NCBI GenBank assembly: GCA_900660155.1
Contig: CABFPE010000003.1
Location: 2,527,934 to 2,591,933, forward strand
Length of the DNA stretch: 64,000 nucleotides
Direction: 5' to 3'
DNA from: Hofstenia miamia
Lineage: Eukaryota; Xenacoelomorpha; Acoela; Hofsteniidae
Shown here one piece after another: positions 36,387 through 48,253 of this stretch. Below the pieces are notes generated by a model. The model was not told the origin of the DNA. It was given only the letters and a program-made list of their open reading frames with translations, and did no database searches. Position numbers and translations under genes: made by a program. Each line of letters opens with the position of its first letter. Position 1 is the first letter of the stretch.

Positions 36387-36714
36387 TTCTCATACGTGTG
36401 AGAAATTTGATGAAGCATTGTTGTCAGTGTTGACGTCTATTGAAAAGGAGATATCTCTTCGGAAAAAATTGGATGCTTCAAACCCACAATTAAAGGCGTT
36501 TTACCGAGGAAAGAAAAGTATAGTTGAATGTGCCGTCATTGCTCTTTGTAAAGTAATAACACCAGATAAATTAGCTAAATCTTCGTTTTTATCTGATGAA
36601 TTTGATATACTCGTTGAATCAGAGGGTAAAGTAAAGTTTTCATCAATGTATCAAGAGAGGAGATTTACCAAGTTCGGTACTACTTGTATAACAAATTACT
36701 CGAACAAACGTCTT
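36387..36714 (+). CDS. Spliced exon of an unrecognised, probably repeat-associated gene
   Basis: The exon is bounded by an acceptor CTCATTTCCTTTGTAG and a strong donor CTT|GTAAGT. Its 328 bases start with one base of a split codon and end in phase 0, giving about 109 codons without a stop. The product includes SHTCEKFDEALLSVLTSIEK and, further on, AFYRGKKSIVECAVIALCKV and MYQERRFTKFGTTC. I recognise no named domain. The style resembles long repeat-encoded proteins that I recall from crustacean and cnidarian genomes, but this is memory-based and weak. Related-looking pieces follow at 36940-37340 and 39829-40370. It may be a transposon gene or a host gene broken downstream. Confidence 0.5.
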
Positions 36715-36939
36715 GTAAGTTATGTATAAATTGTGATTTTATATTATGTTCATTTCAATGTATAGCATTTTTTTCTTACAAAATTGGAATGGCTTACCTA
36801 AATATGTGTGAATTGTCTTCCAAAAAGACTTAAATGTGTTACTTCTTACTCTTTATAATGGACTGAAGAATAAAGACCTCAACTGCCTTAGTGATTTTAA
36901 GGTTGAGTGAAATCGTATTTCAATCCATGAACCAACATC

Positions 36940-37345
36940 AGAACAAGGCAAATGTATTTTTTTCAAAAATGTGAGATGCTGCAGAAGGCCTGAAAATCCA
37001 AAGAGGCCAAGAATATGGCATCTTTGGAGAAGATTTTATTGAAAGACCTTCTATTGTTACACATATGGACGATAAAAATCTTCAATTCATACCAGCTCAG
37101 AATCTTGATTGTAACATATCCGCAATACAAGCAAATATTCAAACAGACATTTTAATGGAGGAAGTACATGTACACGTGACAATGTCATTCTCCATAAATG
37201 TCACACATTAAGAAAATTAAAAGAGACTTGAATAGTATTCTCAACAAACAAGAACAGGAATGGTTTTATCAGCAAAAAGAATTGAAGAAAGAGAAGCTTC
37301 AAAAGTTAATTAACAAAGTAAGAAATCATGACAGTTATATCGACA
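36940..37345 (+). pseudogene. Probable continuation of the 36387 gene
   Basis: Plus-strand pieces read FFKNVRDAAEGLKIQRGQEY followed by IFGEDFIERPSIVTHMDD, and later a coiled-coil-like lysine/glutamate-rich piece (ILNKQEQEWFYQQKELKKEK). They need at least one frame change between them. They lie between the spliced exon and a LINE insertion. The function is unknown. Confidence 0.4.
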
Positions 37346-37539
37346 AAGTTTGTTCAAGATAAAATAATATATCCTTTATTCAGATAATATTTTCAATTTC
37401 AAGACTGGTTATTATCTGAATAGCGTCAAGAATGATACAAATACCTATATTTACAAAAAATAACAAGACTACAAAATCTGTTCTGTTCAGGCTATGGAAA
37501 TTAGTTCCGTGTTATTGTATAATCTTTATTGTAAAATTT

Positions 37540-39828
37540 AAATCCTAACCGTGATTTACCCAGAATTAATTTTTCTTTCATCATAAATGCTTTCATTTTT
37601 TAAGTTTAATTGCACTCATTATCATTTTCATTTCATTTGGTAATCGATTCCAATTGCGAATTCCAACATTAATAAAAGACTGGTGATTGATTTTTTTGCG
37701 AAATTTAATGCTAATGTAATGATTAGTTCTTATATTGCGCTTATGACAAAAGTTTGGAAATTATATTGAATAATAAGGAGGTAATTGATTTGTTATTTTA
37801 AAAAATTTAATCAAAATATTACATTACAAGAAATTATAGCACAAATTGTTGTAGCCCTCTAACAGCAAAATAAAATGACGTAATCAATTATGTGATAATA
37901 AAACATACTTCTTGAAATGAATATTGTCTTTTTTCTTAAATGCGTTTTTTGGCCTCCAGCATTTAAAAAATCAAATATTGATAAAACTTGCAGATGAATT
38001 TAGCTGAGCGTCTATTTTACAAATTGCCGAAAAAAATTTGTCTTGATCCTCTTCAATAATCCATAATTTAAGGTATTTCCCTTGTTCACACAACTTAACT
38101 CTTAAATTCATTAAATGCAAAATTGACTCAAGAAATTCAAATGATACAGATAAGATCTTTACATTATTTTATAGTATTAGCAACAATTAATTAGAATAGA
38201 TGATGTAATTGAACATCTGGTATTTGACATTTTCATGAAATTATATTCAATTGCATCTACTTCATTTTTCCCTTTATAAAATGACATATGGGATAAAATT
38301 TGTTGCAAAATTTTGACTCGTGAAGAACAATGGCTACGAACAATTTTTTTTTGCATTGCATAGTAAACCACTCGCATTTAAACAATTGATGATGAGCTAG
38401 TTAATCTATTAATTTTAAGATGTATAAATTTGTAAAAAACCTCTTTCACTTACAGTTAAGCATAGTGTATAATCTACGCTGCACTTTCACTAGTTATTTG
38501 ATGACGTGACATGGCACTGTTCAAATTTCTTGTAATGAAAACAAAAAGTTGATTTGGAAAAAGCATGGATGACAAAATGTAATTTCTTGTTTTGGAGGAG
38601 TTTTTCTGACAAACATTCAATGCCCAATATTTGTATTGTAAGTTTTTTCTACTAATGATTCACTTAAATTTGAACCATGAAATAATTGAATCATATTAGC
38701 ACAGGGTGAATGTTCAGCTACGTGTGATATTGTTTTAATACTCATTGCCATGCAATTTAAAATTTCTTTTCCTTGAGGATTCAGGATGCAAAATTCAGTT
38801 TTTTCACAGTTGTTTNACCAATTAGAATTGATGATGTAATTGAACATCTGGTATTTGGCATTTTCATGAAATTAAATTCAATTGCATCTACTTCATTTTT
38901 CCCTTTATAAAATGACATATGGGATAAAATTTGTTGCAAAATTTTGACTCGTGAAGAACAATGGCTACGAACAATTTTTTTTTGCATTGCATAGTAAACC
39001 ACTCGCATTTAAACAATTGATGATGAGCTAGTTAATCTATTAATTTTAAGATGTATAAATTTGTAAAAAACCTCTTTCACTTACAGTTAAGCATAGTGTA
39101 TAATCTACGCTGCACTTTCACTAGTTATTTGATGACGTGACATGGCACTGTTCAAATTTCTTGTAATGAAAACAAAAAGTTGATTTGGAAAAAGCATGGA
39201 TGACAAAATGTAATTTCTTGTTTTGGAGGAGTTTTTCTGACAAACATTCAATGCCCAATATTTGTATTGTAAGTTTTTTCTACTAATGATTCACTTAAAT
39301 TTGAACCATGAAATAATTGAATCATATTAGCACAGGGTGAATGTTCAGCTACGTGTGATATTGTTTTAATACTCATTGCCATGCAATTTAAAATTTCTTT
39401 TCCTTGAGGATTCAGGATGCAAAATTCAGTTTTTTCACAGTTGTTTAATTTGTGCATGTTAAAATATTTACTCAATTTTTCACAATTTTATTCTACATCA
39501 TTTATTGCTGGATTTAAGGATGTATTTTCATTAAAAATGACACTTCGTATGTTGCTGCATGTCGTTTACATATATGTTGAAAAGTAGCGGTCGAGGAATG
39601 GTACCCTTGCGGTACTCCGTTTTTTATAGATAACCAATAAGAGATAATATTATATCATTTGACGCACTGAATTCTGTTGGTTATATAACTAGATATTAAT
39701 TTTACGCTACTTTCAGAAAATCCTAGCTTTTCTAATTTCATATATATAAGATATCATGATTAATAGAGTCAAAAGCTTTTGAAAGATCGCGAAAGGCCAC
39801 TGCAACAAATTGGATAGATTCAATACAA
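37540..39828 (-). mobile_element. LINE relic, reverse transcriptase (minus), inserted into a coding sequence
   Basis: On the minus strand about 39820-39560 reads VAFRDLSKAFDSINHDIL, then SYITNRIQCV and NGVPQG, the classic non-LTR RT motifs ('DlsKAFD.v.H..l', 'S.L..R.q.v', 'GVPQGsilgPLLF'). At about 39475-39400, NCEKTEFCILNPQGKE fits the following 'KTe.m' region. At about 37690-37630, INVGIRNWNRLPNEMK matches the C-terminal 'vrg.klWNsLP..i' tail. Frames are broken in several places. The 5' edge at about 39828 abuts coding sequence of another origin. The middle is lengthened by an assembly duplication of about 620 bp. Confidence 0.72.
38195..39446. repeat. Tandem duplication across a single N (probable contig overlap)
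   Basis: 38195-38815 and 38826-39446 are nearly identical at a constant offset of 631, with only a few substitutions. A lone N at 38816 sits exactly at the junction. This fits two overlapping contig or allele ends joined without collapsing the overlap. It inflates the LINE relic and yields paired spurious ORFs. Confidence 0.88.
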
Positions 39829-40370
39829 GTCATGGGGAGAACCACTCACTTGTATTGAAAATATGAAATCAGCTATTGCAGGAAAATCGGATGATGATCA
39901 AAACAAGATACTGCGTCACGAAATAACATTTTAAAAATCGATCCACCCTAGTGATGTTTAGTAAGGAAAAACTTTACTTAATAAATATCCAAGATCTTTC
40001 AACGATGATTTATAAATTAGGAAATATATTACCTCATGAGACATTCCAAGAAGAAAATGACAATGATATACTTTAACCGACTGAAGAAGATGTTCTCTCT
40101 ATAATCGAATCAAACCTTTTATTAAAGAAGGTAGAAACCCAGACTACTGAAGTCGCAACCAAATTGATTGATATAAATGAGCTATGCGCTGTTTTATGGG
40201 ATCACAGATTCAATTGGTACTTAGGATATGTTTTGAGTTTACATAAGCACTTTATCAAAGTCGACAATTTAGAGAGGCTTACGGCTGCTAGCCATTCATC
40301 GTGGAGATATCCAAATTTTATTGATGTTCAAGAAGTGGATTATGATCAGGTTTTACCAAGTAATAAGTGA
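39829..40370 (+). pseudogene. Probable 3' part of the gene interrupted by the LINE
   Basis: The plus strand resumes at 39829 with WGEPLTCIENMKSAIAGKSD. After breaks it continues at 40164-40370 with ELCAVLWDHRFNWYLGYVLS, FIKVDNLERL, SSWRYPNFIDVQEVDYDQVL and a stop. The last block has the spacing of a Tudor/SH3-like fold ('v..WdD..WY.G.V......v.Vd.L'). The function is unknown. It probably belonged with the pieces at 36387-37345 before the LINE inserted. Confidence 0.45.
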
Positions 40371-40556
40371 GTGGGATTACAGTAACATTGATGATTTTAA
40401 ATTGGTAATAACTAATGCATTGGAATTTTACTTGGTCTTTCATGTGCATGCTACTCAATAGATTATTATAGCTTATGGTAACTATTATTGCACGTTATAT
40501 CATCGTTCTTATATTACAACCGAGTTTTTTCTTTGGGTTTTATCAGGGCCCACTGA

Positions 40557-40583
40557 ATATATATATATATATATATATATATA
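40557..40583. repeat. (TA)n microsatellite
   Basis: TA repeat immediately inside the left end of the P element. It replaces the missing 5' coding region. Confidence 0.95.
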
Positions 40584-40654
40584 AGAAAACATTGAAAAAA
40601 TCTGAGAAAATTATTAAGGGTTCTTAGTGCTCTAAGTGATTTAAATTATGAATT

Positions 40655-41171
40655 TATACGACACTGTATTACCCGTCCAAGTGTTTTGAATGACATTAAC
40701 ATTTGCATTTCTGGTTGTCTGACATCTAATGAAAAAGAAGTCCTTGTATATATAGCTGGTTACATACAAACAAAACTTCCTTAATGTTGTGATTGCAATA
40801 CTATTTTAGAAAGTACTATTTACCGCGAATGTCCATCACTATATACTTACTTTAATATTGTTGATAGAGGTGGTCTTACGACTCCCAGTCAACCATTACT
40901 TATTTCTGTCTTTGAAGTTTTTCGGATTTTACTCCCAAACATTAATACCATTTTGAAAATAGACAAGCAATTTAACTTTGCTAAAAGTGTTCGTATGGCA
41001 TTGCAAAAACATTGTAAAATACATCCTTTCTTTTGCCCTCAAAGTGAGCTTCACTGTAAAGATATTATATTTAGAATATCAATTAACATTTGTCTCAACA
41101 ATTTTCAAAAATCATTTAGGAATGTTACTCGAAAATCATTTGTAAAACAGTTTAAGTTTTTTAGTAAATAA
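40655..41171 (+). pseudogene. P-element transposase C-terminus
   Basis: The frame reads TRPSVLNDINICISGCLTSN, then EKEVLVYIAGYIQTKLP, and after one in-frame stop VDRGGLTTPSQPLLISVFEV and the C-terminal tail ending FVKQFKFFSK at 41171. YIAGY and VDRGGL..PS are P-element/THAP9 C-terminal landmarks, also present in the relic at 941-1717. The 5' two thirds of the gene are missing. Confidence 0.8.
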
Positions 41172-41655
41172 TTCAGTGTGTTCTTTTTGTTAACATTATA
41201 AATGTATTTTAGATGTTATTGTTATTTTATGTTGTTCATGGTTATTTTTCATGAATTTCATTATTAACACATTAAATTGTTTGGGCCTCTAACTTGCTGC
41301 TAATGCCACGGCCGTGTATATTCAGTGGGCCCTGGTTTTATTCATAATGATCTATTACTCACTGAATTCACCCCTATTTCATTTAGAAATGAACTAATTG
41401 TAATCCTGGTTAACACTCATGATGAGTATTTGATGGAAAAGTAAGGGTAGCTTACAAAAAAGGAGCTGGCACACATAATTTTTATTTGAATCAACCGAAA
41501 CTGAATTATTTTGAGCACACATATTTAGGATCTATTTAGCTTTCGTTTGCCATGTTTCTAGCACATCAATGATTTTCGACACAGTACTTCCTTCCCCTAA
41601 TGGGATTGTTATACGCTTAAATTGATCACTGTAATTCACTACGTGTGTGGTCTTA

Positions 41656-41827
41656 AGGGGGTGCTACACGGTTAGGCAAAAGACTAATTTAGTCATTTTC
41701 AAATTGAGCCATTTCTATTTCATGTGACTAATCGTAAACCGCAAAAATCATCTTTGAAGTGTGCCACGCAGTTAGTGAAAAAAGTTTTTTTGCTATAGTC
41801 AAAAACATTAATCGCCTGGCACCCCCT
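41656..41827. mobile_element. PIF/Harbinger-like MITE, 172 bp
   Basis: Both ends read AGGGGGTGC inward (left AGGGGGTGCTACACGGTTAG, right AGGGGGTGCCAGGCGATTAA). The flanks are TTA at 41653-41655 and 41828-41830, a TWA-type 3-bp duplication. There is no ORF. The interior is AT-rich with further GACTA/TAGTC copies. Confidence 0.72.
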
Positions 41828-41830
41828 TTA

Positions 41831-43995
41831 TGCTTTCTCATTAATTGGAATACAAAGAAATGCTGAAAAGATAGCTTCAATTCGACGCCAATGGGCTTGA
41901 TCTGACATGATTGATATCATAGCCAAATATTAATCAAGATAGCAGATTTTTTTTTGACTAAATGCCCAAAAAAATTGACAATAAACCTTGGTTCAGCAAA
42001 TTACGCAGTGCCTTTTTGCCATTACCAGATTTCATTTATTTTTTGGTTGAGGAGTAAGAGAGGTGCAAAAGTCTCGTGACATAAATTTAGCCCATGGATT
42101 CACTCTTGATCAGACGAAACATAGACTTGCATTCTGAATGCTTGTGTCTCCAAAGTTATCATGCCATTACGTCAGAAAATCCGACCAAGTCCTGGCATGC
42201 CCACTATTCTAGCCTGCTGTTTCTTAAGTTAACCTAACCCCTTACCCTCTGCCAAACATATGACGCAAAAGCAATTTGATCTTATCAGATATAAATTTGG
42301 CCACTTTAGCAGTAGTTCATAAATGGCCTAATCAAATATAATGTTGTTTGTTAAATAATTTAGTCATGTATCATTATTGAATGCACATCCAGTGTGAACA
42401 GTTTCACGAAGTTCCAGAATTCTTTTATGCATTTAGACACAGCCCATTTTTAATGTAGTAATTACAACTCTCCAAAAGCGTGCAAAGATGTATTTCAAAA
42501 TTCACAAGGGTAATTGCAAAAATTCTTTTAAAAACCACATTCAAACTACTTGAGAAGAATTGATGTAGTGTGAAGTACGTCAAAATAAAAAATTTACTGC
42601 ATTACATGCTTCCTATAGGATGAACATTATCCTATCATTTATAAAATTTTCCAAGAAAGCACTCCAACTTTTGGGATGTGCTTGATTATTATGAAAATTT
42701 ATACTATGTCATTATCCAATTTTATAGTGATGGCTTCTAGGCAATTGTATATTAATGGTTAGGAATTATGATTCATTTGAACCCGGGTTTGGGATTTTTA
42801 ACTAGTAAAAGTGTCTGGTTTTATTCCGTCCTTTAAGGAGGGCATACGCATAGCAACAATTTTATCTACAAAGGACAGTTAGGTTGCAATTTATTGCATT
42901 GATATGGCATAATTAGTAACACATTAAGCACCTTTTCTTGAAAATCATATTTGGCTGATTAGCAATAATTGATTCTAGCAAAATTTTTACAAATATTATT
43001 ATATGTAATTAATCTTCAGGGGACTTAAGCATATCAGAAACTCATAAAGTTAAAGATTTCGGTATCCTTGGTAATTTAACTCCTGATTTGTATAACTGAA
43101 ATTTGAAAATATTAAAATTTGAACATTTTAAAATCATAATAATGTTCATTGCCAAAGTCTCCTCTGACGAAGACAGTGAACGAGAATGGGCTAATACAAA
43201 ATAGCAATTCATTTTTCCATTTTTCTAAACATTTATATAATCAATGATTAATGGATTTACTGAATATTTTGAATTTAGATGTATGCAAAATTGAAGTCCC
43301 CATTCTGCATACAACATAAAAATTAATGCTAAAAATATTATTTATTTGAGGTTCCCCATTTTAGTTTGCGTACAGACTAAACATATTAAGTAATTTATTT
43401 TCTATTTAATATGTCTGCTCTCTATATACATGAGGACTTTGTTAAGCAGAGTTCATCATTATTATTGAAACAAAAATAATATTAAGGAACTCTTAAATAT
43501 TTTCATGATTTTTTGCTTTTTATAATTAGTAACAAATGGAGAAGAATCAAATTAAAACATTTTAATGAGTTTCTTTTTCATAAACGTTGTCGAAGTTTGG
43601 TATAAATAAAATAGTGTGAACAATTACGTAGTTTATCTTTCAAAAGAGTCTTAGGTTTAGAGAAAATGTGTAAATAAACATAGGTATGTCAATCCCGGCA
43701 TACTAAAATTCCATGATTGTGCCAGAAATTCCGGGAACGAGACACTGGATTATTTTGCCATAATCCCGACATACCCTGGGATTGGAATATCGTCAGTTTA
43801 TCTAACATATTAATATTTCTACTATTTTGGATTAAATATTGATTGGATGTACTAGAAGGTAATCAAGTACTTATTGAAAATAAAATCTCTTAAAGTGGTT
43901 TAGTGGACTTATCAACAAAAGAAAATAAATTTATTCAACAGAGAACTAATTTGTGAATAACATAACCCATTAATAGGCATGCAGTGTTCTGTTCT

Positions 43996-43998
<3 letters not shown>
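41831..43998. other. AT-rich non-coding stretch
   Basis: No gene is seen. At 43681-43795 a CCCGGC/CCCGAC-rich patch has loosely inverted edges (TATGTCAATCCCGG and AATCCCGACATACC), possibly a tiny decayed element. Confidence 0.4.
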
Positions 43999-44033
<35 letters not shown>

Positions 44034-44350
44034 CGTTGGATACAAAATGTTAAAATATCTACAAGGTGCTGGATACAAAAAAAATTATACGGGCGCAGGA
44101 TACTATGGCGAGAACGCTGAATAGGGATCCAAAAAATTGTTTTTGAAAAAACCTGAAACTCATACATAAGAAATTAGACCCCTATTCCAAATGCGTAATG
44201 TAAAAATTTTTTTGGATAAAATGAATTATTCTGGCTTTCGATCAAAAAAGGCACTGGATGCTAGGAAAAATCGGAAAATGCGGGCAGTGAATACAAATCC
44301 CATAGTATATATATATATATATATAAATAAATATATATATAAATATATAC
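43999..44350. repeat. (TA)n tracts around a short GGATAC-repeat patch
   Basis: (TA)n tracts lie at 43999-44029 and 44306-44350. Between them the motif GGATAC recurs three times at about 44037, 44069 and 44098 (TTGGATAC, CTGGATAC, CAGGATAC), with looser variants later. This suggests a decayed minisatellite. Confidence 0.6.
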
Positions 44351-44617
44351 ATTAAGATTGTGTAATTAGGAATTTCGTCAAATCTCTAAAATTTCAGTGA
44401 ATTTGTGAAATGGCTATTTCACTTAAAAACTTCATAAAACAACTAAGTTTTGGGGGGGGGGGGTTGAGTTTGGGTTGGGTTTAATATTTTTCCAATATAT
44501 ACATGAAATATTTTGGGCTTTTTAAGTTTTTTTGAAAATGGGTAGTGAAAAACCCAATTTACAAAATTACTGAAATTTTGGGGTTTTTCGAAATTCCTAA
44601 TTTCACTATATTTCTGT

Positions 44618-44660
<43 letters not shown>

Positions 44661-47600
44661 TATGCAAAATATGTATACATATATTTTATATTTTCTAAAA
44701 AATTACTATCAAATTAAATGAATTTCAATTTAATGAGAGACATTTTTTGAAAAATTGTGAAAAAATCATTTTTCCCCGAAATTTTTTGTTTAAAAAAATT
44801 TAAAAAATTTTTAAAAAGCTTTGGGGAAAAGAGATGATGAAAAACAAATTTTTTGAAAGTGCTTTAAAGTTTTTTTTTAAAAGTTTTTATTTGCTATGAA
44901 AAAAATTTAGAAAATATGGGTAAATTTGCAGCTTTTTTAGCGAAAAATATGGGTATATTTTTTTCAAAAAAGTTTCGGGATATATTTTCAAAATTTGATT
45001 TAAAATTTTTTTAAATGTAGTTTTTGAAAAGTAAAAAGTAAAATTCACATTTTTGAAAATTTGAGGGAACAAAAAATAAAACGAAATCCCTTTTACTTTT
45101 CTTTGAAAATTTTAAAAAAAACATCAAAAGTGATTTATGATATACCCGTGTCAAAAGGAAATCGCAGTTTTTAAAGGTGGGTTTTTCAGATGCATCAAAC
45201 TCTTTCATGTCTATGCTTTTCCGATCAGTGGGTTACGGGAGAGAAAGGAAATGGGGGTATCTAAACACATTTTTTTTTAAAAAATACTATACTATTTGTA
45301 TTTCTAAAATGGGTTTTGTACAAATCAAAATCGTTTGCTTTTTTATGGGTCCCATAGTCATTTTATTTCACATATACCCTGTATATAAAAATATATATAT
45401 ATATATATAGACATGCACAAAGTTTTTGGGTATAAAATTTCACAAAAAATCTTTTAAAAAAAAAATTTAAAAAATTGGGGGTTTAGATTTTTTTTTTTTT
45501 GATTTCAAAATTTTTTTGCTTTAAAACAAATTAGGGTTTATGGGTTAACCTAGGTTTTGGACATTTTTTTCCCCCCCTGACTAGTCATATTTAAAATATA
45601 TATATATATAAATTAAAACAAAATGCTTTATATGTTTTTTGATATTTTTTTCAAATTTGAGTCAAAAGTAAATTTGGGCGCTTTAAAAAATCATTTCAAT
45701 TTCCACCCAAATGTCACTCATCTATTTTTTATACCCTTTTAAAATTTAAACTTTTTCGGGTTTTAAAGTTTTTTACTTTTTTATTTGTTTTTTAAACGCA
45801 AAAACAAAATTTCAGCAAACCAAAGTTTGATTAACTTTTTAACCGGTAATTGTTTTAAATATTTTTCATTTTACAGATTTTTTAAAATATATCCCGCAGT
45901 CATACTCAGTGGGGTACCCCAGGGGGGGGGGGACGTCCCCCCTCAGGGTTTTAAAAATTACTTTTATAGTTTAAACAAAAAAAATTTAGTAAAAATTAAA
46001 AAAATTTAAAAACAATTGTCGTGAAAAGCCCTTTTTTGAAACTATTTTTTTTAAAATTTTTAAAAAATTTTGCGGGAATTTGCTTTTTGGCACTAAATTT
46101 ATGGGGACAAAAATTTTTCCCCTTTGAAAAACCCGCATAAACCCCCGGGCATACTAGTCATCAAAAAACACCCTCTAAAAAAAAAACCTTAAATTATTAG
46201 TGTATGAAAAACCTTTTTTAAAAAAAATTTAAATTTAAAAGATTTTCATTTATTTTTTTTTAAAGAAATTTTTAATAAATCTCCCAACTAAATTTTTAAA
46301 GTTTTTTTTAAAAAAGCTGCTCATAAAACGGGCTGGGCCCCAAAAAAATTTGGAAAAGTAAAATTTGGGCCAGTTTAAAAGGGTAAATTTACTGTCTAAA
46401 AAAAAATTTTACTGTATTTAAAATTTAATAGGGGCTTTTCAAAACCCGTTTAAAAAAATGTTTTTTGATATGGGGTATTTTAAGCTCAAAAAGTTTTATT
46501 TAATATAAAGCATTTTCATCTGGGAAAAGGATTTGATCTCACAAAAAAATTTAAATAAATTTGGTTTTTTTAGAAAAAAGGGGTATTTTTTTCGGGACGG
46601 TTGGCAAGGGATAACTTTTGTTTTCCAACTGCATGACACTGTGTTTTAGAGAAATTAATTAATTTATTCGGCTCCTTTTATCCCCCGACCCCATCGAATT
46701 AAATTGAAAATTCAAAGAATCCTTCTAAATTTGCATTTTGAAAAAATACATTTTTGTGAAAATAAATTTGACGAGAGAAAAATATAAATTTAACAAACCC
46801 GACATAAATGATAAAAAAACCCCCCTTTAGGGAAAGCCCACGTCAGGGATGTCATACCCCCGAGTATCAAAAGGGGGGGAAATTTTAAAAACAAAATGGG
46901 ACCAACAACCAATCGGGGAGGGACTCTTTACAAAATCACAAAACCGAAATTTTTCCCAAGTTTTTAAGCAAATTTTTAGTTTTGCTTTTTTCTTTAAAAG
47001 GTTTTATCAAAAAACCTAAATTTTTAAGAAAAAAATTTCATCCCTTTATTTAAAGTCCCCTTTCCTTTCATCGAGGGGTTTTTTTTTTCCCCCTTTGATC
47101 AGATGTATGTAGAAAGTAGACAGAAAGCACACTTTGCCCGCAAAAAAACCCCCCCTCCCCCCCCAGCCCCCAAATTAAAGATGTCCCCGCAAAAAATCAA
47201 ATTTTCAAAAATCATATAAAATTTAATCAAAATAAATTTCTTTAAAAAAATTTCTGTACAAATTTGGAACTCAAAAATTTTTGGGTTATTTCTTTTCATG
47301 GGAAAAACTTTCTTTCAAAAAAAAAGCTCACTTTTATTTTGGATATTTAAAAAACTACATAGCTCCCACGTCAAACAAAATTTTTTTTTTTAAAAATATA
47401 TATCTAAACATACTATTTTTACATTTTTAAACACAAAAGTTTATTTTTTTAAACCCTTTTTTTGTCATTTACAGTTTTAAAAATTTTTGGAAAATTTTTA
47501 GCAAAACCCAAGAAACTATCCCCGTCAAAAAACTTTACACATGTCAAAATTTAAAAATGTTTTTCATTTCAAAATTTGCTATAAATTACATCTTTTTTAA

Positions 47601-48250
47601 TGAAATTTTTGAAATTTCTTATTAAGAAATTCATTTAAATATATTTTAACAGGTTAAATAATTGATTTAAAAACAAATTTTGTGTTTTCTTTGTCGTAAA
47701 AAAATGCAGGGCTATCCCATAAAAAAGTCAAACATTTTTTTTTCAAAAAAAATCCCCGAAAAAAATGATGGGGAAAATTATTTAAAAAATTTCCCTTTAT
47801 TTGAAATTTTTGGGAAAAAAAAGAAAATTTGATTTTTTCTGGGAAAAATATTTTTCCCGGCCCCCGCGCGCGTTTTTTTTCACAAACAAAGGAATTAACA
47901 TAAAAAAAGGGTTTTCCCAGCAAAATCATTTCAAAATTTATGAAAAAGTCAAATTTTTTAAACAAAAAAAGCTTTTGATATATTTTATTTTAAATTTTAA
48001 AAATTTATTTTAAAATATTTTTTTTAGTTTTCGGGATTTTTAGGGTTTAATACTAGTAAAAGAAAAAAAAACCCTCCCTTTGTACCCCGATCTACGATTT
48101 AAAATTTAAAAGATTTTTTAAATTTTCTCATGCACTATATATGAAAAAAAAAAAAACCCCCGCAGTAAAAAATGATTTTAAAATACTCGACTATTTAGAC
48201 CCAGTCTTTTAAATTAAAATACACAGGGGTATATATATATATATATATAT
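44351..48250. repeat. Corrupted duplicate of 52249-56148
   Basis: This 3.9-kb block aligns to 52249-56148 at a constant offset of 7898 at every point checked (44351, 44620, 45390, 45907, 46601, 48221), so there is no net indel, even in the (TA)n tracts. Many substitutions separate the copies, and they follow one rule: the base after a run of two or more identical bases is replaced by the run base. For example, GAAACTGG becomes GAAAATGG, and GGATAG becomes GGGTAG. The first 100 bases and a stretch near 46600-46740 are almost clean. The result is an excess of homopolymers. ORFs here should not be trusted. It abuts a scaffold gap. Confidence 0.9.
45907..46147. mobile_element. hAT-type MITE (corrupted copy of 53805-54045)
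   Basis: The same 241-bp length and position within the duplicated block as the clean element, with homopolymer-biased substitutions. It is probably not an independent insertion. Confidence 0.75.
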
Positions 48251-48253
48251 AAA

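Larger units (their letters stand above)
40544..41334 (+). mobile_element. P-element-type transposon, internally deleted, with intact ends
   Basis: The left end is CAGGGCCCACTGAATATA and the right end is its exact reverse complement (18 bp). Flanks share GTTTTAT at 40537-40543 and 41335-41341. An extra G on each side would extend this to the usual 8 bp if one G is assigned to the target. A (TA)n tract follows the left end directly, and the remaining 0.6 kb is the 3' part of a THAP9/P-like transposase. A palindrome CACGGCCGTG lies just inside the right end. At 791 bp it lacks the THAP domain and most of the catalytic domain. Confidence 0.88.

Noticed and set aside
43681-43795. A tiny CCCGG-type inverted pair
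   Set aside because: The arms match only loosely and the flanks show no duplication.
44443-48013. Numerous ORFs of 60-100 codons in 44.4-48 kb
   Set aside because: They arise from the corrupted duplicate rich in artificial homopolymers; the clean copy at 52-56 kb does not support them.
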